Below are positions 34,878 to 45,036 of a DNA stretch of 64,000 nt, in pieces; position 1 is the first letter of the stretch; each line of letters starts with the position of its first letter. The stretch is from the NCBI GenBank assembly GCA_000711775.1, contig ARYC01000200.1, positions 1 to 64,000 on the forward strand, given 5' to 3'. Made by a program: the position numbers and the translations under genes. This stretch comes from Oxytricha trifallax. Its lineage: Eukaryota > Ciliophora > Spirotrichea > Sporadotrichida > Oxytrichidae. Below the pieces are notes generated by a model, which saw nothing but the letters and a program-made list of their open reading frames with translations, was not told the DNA's origin and ran no database searches.

Positions 34878-35629
34878 ATGAATACCAACGACAATAGCTA
34901 ATTCTAAAATCGATTTGCTACTCTCAGCATAATTGAAGAGGAAAACAATGAGACATCCATGGTAGTCTCGCTCAAAGAGAATTTGTCTCATAATTCAAAT
35001 CTTATCAGATGTTTCCAGAATAATTAAAATTAAGAGGAAGAGAAAATTGGCTGCTTGTCCAATTAAATTTAAAATCAAGATTAATCAAATGTAAAGAGCA
35101 CACAATCTAAGAAGAGAAAGTAAGAAATATTGAACTATAATCATATTTGTGTAGGTTTGATTGCATAGAGGCACAAGAAGAGAAGAGCAATAATAAAAGA
35201 TTCAAGCTGAATAATGATCCAGCTGATATTTTAGTACAAAACCATTTGATTGCACAAGAAGTAAAGCAAAATGCAAAAAGGAACTAAGAAGAAATAATTC
35301 TACTTAAAGTTAAGCAGGAGGTGGAAGAGTTCAAAAGATAGTACTAGAATTGGAAGAGGTTCTATGAGAGAAACGTAAAACACAAGAAAACTTATATTCA
35401 AGTGATAACTCAAGATAAACTTGAATATCAACATAGAGCCAGACCAAGAACTCCCACAAAAATCAAGCAATTTTAACTTAATTATAACTATATAACTAGA
35501 AGTTTATTTAAGTTTATATAATTTTTTTGTAAAATAAAGAAAGTGTAACTTTAATTTTAGGATATAATTCTTTTTATGAATTTTTGCCTTCAAAAAAATC
35601 AAAATTATTAATCAAATAAAAAATTTTGA
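34878..35629 (+). CDS. Hypothetical Gln-rich coiled-coil protein
   Basis: MNTNDNSQFQNRFATLSIIE opens a Gln/Asn-rich N-terminus. A 35-nt GT-AG intron (35120-35154) lies after KKRK. A charged helical region follows (DPADILVQNHLIAQEVKQNA; VKQEVEEFKRQYQNWKRFYE) and a basic tail (EYQHRARPRTPTKIKQFQ). After the intron the count to TGA is exactly 239 codons including the stop, but the last ~40 residues are low-complexity and may be IES or 3' flank read in frame. No family is recognised. Confidence 0.55.
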
Positions 35630-35776
35630 TAATAAAAAATGCTTTAAACATTCCTTAAATATTTTTTTGATTTATTGAAAAATATTTTATATTATATATA
35701 GTCCTAATAGAATCATTTTGTCTTAAAATTTAAACACACTATATAGTTTTTGTATTTAATGTTGATATTAGAATGA

Positions 35777-36341
35777 ATGTCAGAGCTGCCTCAATTCATA
35801 GACCGACAAATATTATAAATTCATTTGTAGTAGAATAGAACAGTAATCCTCACAGAAGAAGATCGAACTCCTTAAAGCCACAGTCACTCACATTATAAAA
35901 TGAAAAGCATAATCGCAAGAGATAGTCAAGATAAAATTCAATTTATTTATTAGATCTATTGGTTGCAATTTCAAATTTTATGATTTCTAAGACTTAAACT
36001 AAAGGCTGTCTGTTTAAAGCGAAAGGAAGTCTAAAGATGATTATAAGATTCAGTTTAAAGCAAGAAAAATGCCTGATTTTGGATTTATGTCAGACTTTAT
36101 TCCTCTATTGAATGATAAACCAATGACAATTCCGCTTGATTTTGATTCTGAAATTGAAAAGAGAATGTCAAAAAGGAAGAATCAAAATTAGCTAACCATA
36201 ATATAGGAGTAGACAAAGCAACCTAAGAATGGATAAAATGGCAATAAATTGAAACCTACAGTCCCAGTTTCTCCCTTTTTGTTGACAAAGAAAAGAGCCT
36301 AGATTAGATAAGACCAGAATGAATTTAGTTAATTTGAATGA
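35777..36341 (+). CDS. Small TPX2-like basic protein
   Basis: Splicing two GT-AG introns (35883-35907, 25 nt; 35962-35991, 30 nt) gives exactly 170 codons including TGA. It starts MSELPQFIDRQILQIHLQQN. The recognisable part is DDYKIQFKARKMPDFGFMSD, then KPMTIPLDFDSEIEKRMSKR and TVPVSPFLLTKKRA. FKAR-x-MP-x-F followed by a P-x-T-x-P-x-x-F-x-L-x-T-x-x-RA pattern resembles the microtubule-binding repeats of TPX2 and FAM161-type proteins. The assignment is by motif. It ends 43 bp from the convergent tRNA-guanine transglycosylase stop. Confidence 0.65.
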
Positions 36342-36384
36342 TTTGTGTTTTTATATAGTAATTTTAATTGTATTAATTAATCAA

Positions 36385-37675
36385 TCAAATTTCGATTTTG
36401 CATTCTTTTAGGGCATTCTTAATCCACTATGGAATTCCATTCTTGTCGTCTCTGTAGTAGTTATAAGATAATTCATATATAAAATAAACAAAATATATTA
36501 TAGTAAAAAATTCTATAGCAAACTTCTCAGCCCTATCTTCTAATACTGCTGTTCTCAATTCTCTCAACAAATGAATCAAGTAACTAAAGTTAAATCATAT
36601 TTATTTAAGAATCTTACTGGACATTTAATCATTTAGTTTGTATTATTAAAAAAAAGAAATTATTTATAAACTAAAATTGATTGTGGAGTGAAATCAGATG
36701 AAGACAACTTTGATCGACTTTGAAAGAGTGATAAAGATATGATCTTGTATAGTTTTTGCATGTGTAGCATGTACATTCCTCACTAATTGGTCCAAAATCA
36801 TTAATGAACTTTTGGTTTTTGACTTTTATCATTCCATATTTACTGAATGCAGAACCAAATCTCGCTGTTCTAGTAGCAAACACACAATCAAACATATCTG
36901 CTCCTAGTAGTGAACATATCACCAAATCTTCTGCATATCCGATTCCCATTACATATCTTGGCTTGTCATCTGGTAATAAATCAGTGCACACCTTTACAGT
37001 TCTCCAAAAATCTTCCTTATCTTCACCACCTGCAAGTCCTCCTATAGCGTAACCAGGTAAATCTCTTGCAGCCATCATTTCACAGCAAAGCTTTCTTAAG
37101 TTGTCATCAACTCCTCCTTGAATAATTGCAAACAAGTTTTGCGTTTAAGGATTTTTATGGGCTTATATGCATCTATCAAGCCATCTTACAGATCTCTCCA
37201 TCGCTTCCATTACTCTTGGTCCTTATGTAGTAGGAGGAATAACATCGTCTAAAGCCATCATAATATCTGATCCAATTTTATTTTAGATTTCCATGGATCT
37301 TTCAGGGGTTAGCAGGAACTCTTTTCCATCAATATGTGATCTGAAGCTAACTCCAGTTTCGTCTAATGAGTTTAATTCACCTAATGAAACAATTTAGAAA
37401 CCACCACTATCTGTAAGCATATTTCTATTCCAATTCATGAACTTATGTTGACCTCCTTAAGCTTCGAGAGTATCTTCACCTGGCTTCAAAAACAAGTGAT
37501 AGGTATTACACAACATGATATCACAGTCAATCAGCTCAGACATATTATCTGATAATAGACCTTTCATTGCACCTTTTGTTCCAACTGGCATGTAAACTGG
37601 AGTTCTGACATCTCCATGAGGTAAAGTTAAAGTAGCTGCCCTGCATCTATTAAATCTTTTCAGTACCTTAAACAT
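36385..37675 (-). CDS. QTRT1: tRNA-guanine (queuine) transglycosylase catalytic subunit
   Basis: Exchanges G34 for queuine in tRNAs with GUN anticodons. From ATG 37675: [33 protein letters not shown] (Asp of the DSGGFQ box), [48 protein letters not shown] (nucleophile region), and the zinc site [16 protein letters not shown]. An 88-nt GT-AG intron (36584-36671) rejoins HNQF to [11 protein letters not shown]. Intron removal leaves 401 codons, the usual family length. A 39-bp in-frame stretch near the end may be a mini-IES. A possible basic N-terminal extension starts MNIKDQIPLKRTREEEENQT at about 37943. Confidence 0.93.
36470..36513. other. Candidate 39-bp in-frame IES with GAATT pointer
   Basis: GAATT (coding strand) occurs at 36509-36513 and 36470-36474. 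The 39-bp interval reads [13 protein letters not shown], a hydrophobic insert not expected in this enzyme. Deleting one repeat plus the interval gives [20 protein letters not shown] in frame. No GT-AG boundary exists, so an intron is unlikely. Confidence 0.5.
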
Positions 37676-38173
37676 TAATTTTATAAAGAATATTTATCTT
37701 TAATCAATATTTATTTTATAAATAATTAATGGAGATTTTGTTTAATCTTAATTAGAATCTATTTTAGAATCTTTTATTTCTTCTACATTTAATTTATAAA
37801 CAAAATGAAGTACTACCTTATTATTATGAATCTACTTTCTATCTTTTGACTGGTCCTTCGATATTATCTTTATTCTTTTCTGTTTAGTTTTCCTCTTCTT
37901 CTCTTGTCCTTTTGAGGGGAATTTAATCCTTAATATTCATTTTATTTTGTGATAAGTAATAAACATAAAAGGGCAAGATTTAATTATAAATATAAGATAC
38001 TCATATATTTATAAACATAACCCTTAACATTAATAATTATTTTAACCCATCAAATCAAAGAGAAATTTATGTAATAATTAGTAAATTTTCTTAAATAACT
38101 CATTAAAATAAATAATTTATTTGATACATAACACCTTATTCAAGTGTGTCATGAAAAGTATAATAATTCATTC
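37676..38173. other. 5' flank of transglycosylase and 3' flank of kinase tail
   Basis: AT-rich DNA. On the minus strand 37943-37800 is open (KRTREEEENQTEKNKDNIEG, VKRQKVDSQQ) and could be an upstream exon of the transglycosylase with a nuclear-targeting-like basic cluster. Nothing else is supported. Confidence 0.4.
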
Positions 38174-41065
38174 TCATAATGTGTTCACCACATTCTTGAT
38201 ACTCATAATATTTTTCGATGTTTTTTAATCAATTGATTTTCCAATTTTATCCTGAAGTGGCATTTTGGAAAAGTTTTTTTGATTTCTCAAAGTCTCAGAT
38301 TATAATCCAATTTTGGTATCTTACTATATATAAATAAAATAACTCAGTTAATTATTGATTTTTAACTCTTAGTGATGTTTTCTCAATTTTACTTAGACTC
38401 AAGAGACTCTTGTCGTTAATTAGCTTCAATTATGATCTATTTTTATTTAGAGTTTATCTTTTTGAATTTTACTTAGGTGCAGCATATAGTAACACACCAG
38501 ATGTTGGTTGCTTACTCAATGTAAAGAAATAAAAATAATTTAAGGTATTTGAGATAATATTTCTGGAAGTTTTATGTGGTGAAATTTGAATCTATTTTGC
38601 GAGCACACTAAGGGCATATTGATTTGAGAATACTGACTAAACAGGAGTCAAGACTTTAATTTCAGGCTATTCTTTGATAATTTCCATCTTACTTTTCTCA
38701 TTCGTTATAAAAAATTGCTTGTTTCCTGAAATATTTGGACTAATTAAAAGTTTAGAAGTGCTTTTACTTATATTTAATCTTGATTTTTAGGCTGAATTTC
38801 TAGCTTGACTGTTATTATTTTATTTCTTAATTTTGTAGAAAGTATTATAAACTCCATAATTTGTCATCGGACATTACTAAACCTTACTTTCCTCTACTTA
38901 TGGTGAACAATATATATCATTGATTTTACTAGAGAAATTTTATATTTTTAAAGGAAGTGATTCCCTACTTTTATTACGAGTTGTATTCTAAGATTTATTC
39001 TCAAATATACTTATTCTCTCAGAAGAAGGAACTCGTTGTTGGACTAATTTTTGACAATTCTTTTTATTCTCTATCTTCTAAGAATATTGCAGACTCATTT
39101 AAATAAAATAATATATTTATGAATTTTTTCTAACTTGGATGGTTTTGGGGTATTGCTCAATATCTTATCCATTTAAAAATTCCTTGTTTTTCTTTTGCGT
39201 TCAACTTTAACTTAGTTTAAGATCTCTTGATACTTTATCCACTATACATCAAATACTTTTTCTTAATTTTCATGTTTAACAGGGGATTTGCTATTTTCTT
39301 CAATTGTGTAGTTTTATTAGCATTTAATTTTATTTTGTATGATCTAATGATTGACACCTATTAAGTTTAATTTTGCCTAGTCAAGTTGAAAATTATCTGT
39401 AACTTGTGATACTTCTTTATTAAAATCGAATGTGCTTTCTAACTATTTGAAATTCTTTTTTATGTTTGATTTTTAGTTCTCTAGTGACACCACTCTTTCT
39501 CTTTATTAGCAGTTGTTTTAAGCTAATAACATTGCAATAGAGAAATTTTATAATTCCATTTCTTTTGAGGCTGTTGCATGTTCCTCTTCTTGATTAGTAG
39601 TCGTAAAGCTATCAAAATTTATCATGAAAGAATTAATTTCAAATATATCTTTGGGTTTAAGCTACCAATTTTATACAGGAAGAATATTCCTTTTAATTTA
39701 TGTTAGTTTAGTGTTTGAACCAGATGAATCTTAAGTAACTGATCCTATCAAAGAAAATAATGTTTTTGTTGAGCTATTTTTTCTTGCTTCAGTTTAAAGT
39801 TTTTCAATGCCAAGTTGTCTACTTAATCTATTATCTTGATTGGTCTTATTATAGTTGAATGCTTTAAAAGTAGGCGTGTCTTGAAAATTGAAGATTTAAT
39901 TTTTAACTTTTTGGAATATTGTGGAGTTTTTATCATTCTAAACAAAAGGCGACTATTGGGTATCGAATAATCTAGAAGAGACTAAAGTTTGAGCTTATAA
40001 TTTCTTTTAAATTAAAGGCAAATCATTAATAATGTTTTTGTCGTTCTAGAATCTCTTAAGCTAGACACTGATCATTCCTGGATCACTGTACCTTCTATCA
40101 TTAAAATTACTTGATTAATCCGAATCCTTTCTCTAAAGTAAATGGTTTTTAGTTTTTATTATAGATCTATCTGTTATCTTAACTAAGTCTAAATAAATTT
40201 GATTTTATTCAGATTGAAATTTATTGTTGAACGAAAATTAAATTATAAAAGTGTAGAAAATTTAAAATTATTAAAAGTCGCCTGATTTATTTATTGCTTA
40301 GTTAAATCAACTTCTTTTTAAATAAGTCTAAGTTTTAATTTGATTCATCTTATATGCTATAAAACTTATTCTGAAATCAAAATTAATATAAAAAATGAAT
40401 TTTTTAAATTAAGGAATATCAAAGTTTGAAACAAGTTTGTCTGGCATATATGAAGGACTTATCTGTTTGTTTAACAATTTTATCCAATCTATTTCAGAGA
40501 AGAAAGTATGATTTTTTAGTTCACTAAAACCTCCATAAAACCCAAGTCTCTTCTGAGGGTTTTTATGCAGCAGAGAAGATATTAATGATATAGCATTTGA
40601 AGGAATATCTGATGTGAAATCCAAACTATTTTTAAATACAATGTTATTATACATAACTTGTCTATTGCTATTATAGTAGGGAGGTAATCCAATTAGTAGC
40701 TCATAGAGCAAGCATCCTAAGGAATAAAAATCTATCATCTGGGAATGCTTCATATCTTATATTAGCATTTCAGGACTCATATACTCAGGACTCCCGCAAA
40801 ATGAACTTGAAGTATCATCTCTTGTAAAGTTCATTCTTGATAAACCAAAGTCTGCTAATTTAATGTGGCCTTCGCCATCAAATAAAATATTCTCTGGCTT
40901 CAAATCTCTGTAAAGAATGTTATTTGAGTGCAAGTATTCCAAAGCGAGAAGTACTTCTGCAAATATAAATTTTGCTTCAGGAACAGTAAACTTTTGTCTC
41001 TATTGAATATGAAAGAATAGTTCTCCTCCTGGACAAAAATCAAGCAAGAAAAATAGGTATTTTTT
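38174..41065 (-). CDS. AGC-type Ser/Thr kinase, C-lobe and Asn/Gln/Ser-rich tail (scrambled gene, 3' half)
   Basis: Reading leftward from 41065: [40 protein letters not shown] (catalytic loop), [12 protein letters not shown] (DFG), [18 protein letters not shown] (activation segment and APE equivalent), [40 protein letters not shown] and [19 protein letters not shown]. These are AGC-family features (RLG, FF..I.W). An AT-rich IES lies near 40.1-40.4 kb. A long low-complexity tail then runs to TGA 38174 (for example [39 protein letters not shown]). The N-lobe is missing here and lies on the other strand at 41570-42674. That the tail belongs to the kinase is inferred from continuity. Confidence 0.85.
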
Positions 41066-41569
41066 AAAATAAAGTTAATCTAAGATTAATTTGGAGTTAG
41101 TAGATATTCAAATCCTTTAAAAATATAAAATGGGAAATAAAGTTGACAGGAATTAAAAGACACAAGAACAAGTCAATGAATTTTCTTAAGACTCCGAAGG
41201 ACATAAAAACTTACTCTACATAAAAATCATGTAAAGGAGTGAGGTAAATTAAAACGAAGAAAATTTGTTAAAAACAATTGAATTGAAACATTATTTGAAT
41301 GCTGGAATGAAGGTCAAAAATTTAATATAAAAAGTAAATAAGTTGTGTCACATTTAAACACCTGATAAATATCAAGTGCTATATCTAAAGAGTTAAAAAG
41401 GATTAGAAATAATTGATAGCCTACTATAAGACAAGGAAAAAGTGATAGATTTTTTGTAAAACTAAGACACTTTGATAGCTATCATTATTTAAAAATCTAA
41501 CTTGATAAGTAAGTATAATACACAAACTTTACAAAAATTGGTTTACTCATCATTATTATTTTATTGATT
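41066..41569. other. IES between inverted halves of the kinase gene
   Basis: AT-rich non-coding DNA separating the minus-strand C-lobe from the plus-strand N-lobe. No element or ORF is recognised. It must be removed when the inverted halves are joined. Confidence 0.6.
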
Positions 41570-41921
41570 ATGAAAATCTTTACTTTAGTAAGAGCAAATG
41601 TTTTAACATGTAATGGTCTACAGATTAGTGATTTTGAAATTCTAAAGCCCCTTGGAAACGGAGGCTTTTCAACTATTTAATATTTATAAAATATTTGTAA
41701 TAAACTGTCTTTTTAGGTAAAATAATATGGTCCTATTAACATGAGTTATTTTAGTTCGAAATATAAATACTGGCTAACTCTTTGCACTTAAAACATTGGT
41801 AAAAGAAAAGATTAAAGAAACAAACAAAATAGAATCAGTCATTAATGAGAGAGACATATACTCATTCGTTAATCATCCTTTCATTGTTAGCATGTAGTCA
41901 GCGTTTTAATCTGTAAGCTTA
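41570..41921 (+). CDS. AGC-type kinase N-lobe (scrambled gene, 5' half, inverted)
   Basis: ATG 41570 starts MKIFTLVRANVLTCNGLQIS, DFEILKPLGNGGFSTIQ (glycine loop). A 45-bp step between TAATAT repeats (41678-41683 and 41723-41728) and a 25-nt GT-AG intron (41730-41754) rejoin it in frame to YVRNINTGQLFALKTL (VAIK-type lysine), then ERDIYSFVNHPFIVSMQSAF (alphaC Glu and HP-F-I-V). It ends at the pointer AATCTGTAAGCTTA (41908-41921). The frame is continuous through all joins (34 codons to the first, 48 after the second). Confidence 0.85.
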
Positions 41922-42639
41922 TATTAATTATTAAATTAGAAAGTTAATTGCTAGGTGAGGTACCAATCTCACCTAGGACTTTCTAATAGAGCTTTCTACT
42001 ACACTAAGGCCTGCTGAGGGTAGACAGGGGGTTGCTGGGTTCACCGCATTAGGGGCCAGTCGGCGGGGTTCAATCTGTCAGATCCTAGACTCCTCGAGTC
42101 GTCTGCACGCTAAGGATTTCCCTGCATTTGATGAGCTACCTGGCGTGAGTCTAGCTTCCTAGGTAATAGGGAGCAGGAAGAAGGTGGTGCTCAGCCTTCA
42201 AAAGTGAGAAGATGAGAACCATAGAAGCCAACGATAATGATTTTCCTCCCACACCTGGTCGGGTTAATAAGGCTACCACAGCGAAAGGACAGAGACTATT
42301 ATCTCAGCAGCGGTGGAACCGGGTAAGAGTTTTCTCCAGACCTCCCTTTAATTGTTTACAGGAAGCGGATCTCTGCGAGCTCTGCGGGGGATACTCCTAG
42401 TTCGCTAGGCTCTTATCTCGTATGCATCTCGGTACGGGGAGAAGTGGAATGGGGGCGAGGTGGTTTTTCGGAGTTTTTCTAGTTCACGACTTGCCACGTC
42501 ATTGATTGCCACGTCAACTCACTTCAGACACGTCTACGTCACGACTAAGATTGATGGTTTGATTTTAGTATTAAACAGTGAATTGTTAAATATTTAATTT
42601 TGAGTATAACTCGTTAATCATCATCAATCTGTAAGCTTA
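41908..42639. other. IES with 14-bp pointer AATCTGTAAGCTTA, carrying a GC-rich insert
   Basis: The identical 14-mer occurs at 41908-41921 and 42626-42639. Removing one copy plus the interval continues the kinase reading frame. The pointer contains the intron donor: AATCT is exon and GTAAGCTTA is intron. Inside the IES lies a GC-rich block (next entry). Confidence 0.8.
41945..42545. mobile_element. GC-rich structured insertion, LINE- or SINE-like
   Basis: About 600 bp of GC-rich DNA in an otherwise AT-rich IES. It begins with a perfect hairpin, CTAGGTGAG/CTCACCTAG. It shares short phrases with the 25.7-kb insert (TCTACTACACTA, CTAGACTC, GCACGCTA, GTGAGTCT). A plus-strand ORF from 42212 (MRTIEANDNDFPPTPGRVNK ... 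SQQRWNRVRVFSRPPFN) runs to a TGA at about 42511 in the ciliate code. This could be a 5' piece of a non-LTR retroelement, but no reverse transcriptase is present and no clean target duplication was found. Confidence 0.5.
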
Positions 42640-42674
42640 AGCATAAAGTTAATTTATCTATAGAAAAAATACCT
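42626..42674 (+). CDS. 49-bp mini-MDS of the kinase gene, containing a 33-nt intron
   Basis: Starts with the pointer AATCTGTAAGCTTA and ends with the pointer AAAAAATACCT (42664-42674). The latter recurs inverted at 41055-41065, the start of the C-lobe piece. Between them GTAAGCTTAAG...TCTATAG (42631-42663) is a GT-AG intron. Spliced and joined, it reads [19 protein letters not shown], exactly the linker between the two kinase lobes. Most of this piece is therefore intron. Confidence 0.8.
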
Positions 42675-42732
42675 TATTAAAAATTGAACTATAAACTTAT
42701 CAGTATTGAATAGTTAATTAAAAATAAATACA

Positions 42733-44891
42733 TCATTAAGTTTGGGGGGAAGTTTCCTGCCCCCAAACTTAAATTTTATATTGTTTGGCAAAAATAAATT
42801 AGAAACTTATAAATTTCAATTTAAATTACTATTACCTTGTACTAAACAACTTTAATTAATATATAATTTTCAAGATACATAATTATTCTTTATCAAATTA
42901 TATATTAAAAACAATGCTTTAACAATTATTTTTTATAATAATTAGTGTGATTTTCATTAAAATTTGAATTGATTATAAAAGTAGAAATAATATTTGAAGC
43001 TATTATAAAAGTTACTATATGATAATTAATTATAAAGATTCTTTGAAAATTCTAAAAAAAAATGCATATTTTTATGTATGGTAGGAAACTTCCTTTATTG
43101 GGTAGAAAACTTCCTCCCCCTTAAGTTTGATTGTTTTAGTGATGACTATAAAATGATTTGTAGCACTCATGAGTATTCAAGCTTCCCTTTTGCTTGAATG
43201 CCTCTAATTTGCTTTCTAATGAAATATCTTCATCATTTACTAAGTGCCTGTGATGATCTTCTATAAAGCATGGATATTTGCTTAGCTCGTTGTTTAAACT
43301 TAAAGGATAGAAGAAGATGCTGCTAAAATTAGGGAAATCCATTAATGCCTAAGGGAGTGCGCTTCCCATAAAGTAACAAAGAATGTGAATTTTTCCAATA
43401 GTATGGTGTCCATCAAAATGTCTAAGCAAGTTAATTATTTCTCTGAAGTGGTCAATATTAGTTTGATCCTTTGAAGTAAACTCTGGAATGAAAATACACA
43501 AGTTTTCTATTGTATCCATCTACAAGGATTCTAAAGCATTTTTCAAACCTTTAGTTCCTTGCAACCAAACTTACTCACTTTTGTTCAAGAATTACCATTT
43601 GCTTGAGGTAATATCTTCATCTTGGTTATGCTTTTTAAGCAAAGTCAATAAATGATTTGTTAAGAAGTCAAAGTGAATTGTTTATAAATCTGAGTCAATA
43701 TTATAGATCATTCTGACCATAATTTTCTCCAACAAAGTAGCAAAATCTTAAGCTTGCTTTTCTCCCATTATCGATTTATCATAAACTCTTATTTGACTTG
43801 TGTACTTAGAGAATGAATGCAGAGTCTCATCTAGAATTGGGAAAGAAAGTTTTGATTTAGTAAAGTCATCAACTGTTCCTGGAACTTATGCAATCACTCC
43901 TCTGTCTTTCAACTTATTTATTAGATTTTCAGTAACAAATTAAATTGCAATATCATTTTCTGCTCCTCTTGGAATGATTATGTCAGCATACTTCATTGTC
44001 TAATAAGATAATTTACTTGATATTGTATTCTTACTGGTTTGATGTATTCGTCATAAGAAGCTTTGACAAATCTATTATATGACTTAATGACTCCATCAAC
44101 TGTTCTTCCTCTATGAAGGACATCTCTCTTCAAACGTCTCAGCAATCTAATATCATCGTCAGAGTGCACAAATATTTTAAGGTCCATGATGTCTCTCATC
44201 TGCTCTTCAAACAAAGCGAATATTCCCTCAAACAATATAAGATCTGTACACTTTACAGATATACCTGGACTATCTCTTTTGCAAGTTTAATAATTGTAAT
44301 TTGGCACTTCAATAAGTTTGTTTGCTAATTAATTTAAGTAAAAAAGGGGTGAAATCAGGTACTTACCTGAATTTATAATTTATAAAAATATATTATTAGT
44401 GAATGGATATACTATGAAATTTTATGCTAACCAAAGTCTTACTTTTTCCTTTGAATTATTCAACCTCATTTATTATCAAGACTCTACTGGGTATCAATAA
44501 CTTTATTACCTTTAATTAAAATAACTAACAAAATATATACTTGGAACTTCGACATCTTGATGATTGCATAACTTATAGAAGGTTTCTTTAATTAATGGCC
44601 AATCCATAGCATCAGGGTGATCAAAATTGTATTTTCCTACATTCTCCATTTCTTCATCTCTACATATTTAATAAATAACATTGACTAAATATTACGTAAG
44701 TTCTTTGTAAAAACAGTCCATTGGAATCATTGTGCATTCTTTCAAACTGCCTATTCTGTTAAATACGATAGTAATTAGAGTTAAAAGATTGGGGATTTAA
44801 AATTCTAATTTTTTATGTTCAAAAGATATTCGCAGACGCTAGTTTTTCCAGAAGCAGTTCCTCCAGCAACACCCACTATAATTGGTTTCAT
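42733..44891 (-). CDS. Uridine kinase (uridine-cytidine kinase family)
   Basis: Phosphorylates uridine and cytidine in pyrimidine salvage. From ATG 44891: PIIVGVAGGTASGKTSVCEY (Walker A), CTMIPMDCFYKEL, KYNFDHPDAMDWPLIKETF, then after a ~280-bp IES whose repeat is GAAGT or CCAA: VPNYNYQTCKRD, DLILFEGIFALFEEQMRDIM and IFVHSDDDIRLLRRLKRDVL, RGRTVDGVIKSYNRF. A 17-nt GT-AG gap (44000-44016) must be removed to continue as TMKYADIIIPRGAENDIAIQ. A ~280-residue C-terminal region of unknown role follows. The last codons and TGA (42733-42735) are reached only after removing the element at 42736-43129. Confidence 0.88.
42736..43129. mobile_element. Inverted-repeat element 3 with 9-bp duplication TTAAGTTTG
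   Basis: GGGGGGAAGTTTCCTGC on the left and AGAAAACTTCCTCCCCC on the right are inverted repeats, flanked by TTAAGTTTG at 42736-42744 and 43121-43129. A second imperfect end (TAGGAAACTTCC) lies at 43081. Without the element, uridine kinase reads ...NNQT-Q then TGA. With it the frame would continue into the element. No ORF is visible, so this is a MITE-like copy. Size of the duplication fits Merlin/IS1595 (8-9 bp). Confidence 0.8.
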
Positions 44892-45036
44892 TTTGTAAAT
44901 ACCCTTATTATAAAATAATGACAACTATCAAATTATTAAATATATAATAACAATGAGAAAAAGATATGAGAAAAAGATTAAAAGATTTGTATTATAATAC
45001 ATTATATTGATAGAGTTTATAAAATATAAAATAGGG

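Noticed and set aside
36804..37052. Plus-strand ORF opposite the transglycosylase
   Set aside because: Antisense shadow of strongly conserved coding sequence ([21 protein letters not shown]).
42212..42511. A cellular gene in the GC-rich insert
   Set aside because: Composition is unlike neighbouring genes, it lies within an excised interval, and no domain is recognised. Better explained as retroelement-derived.
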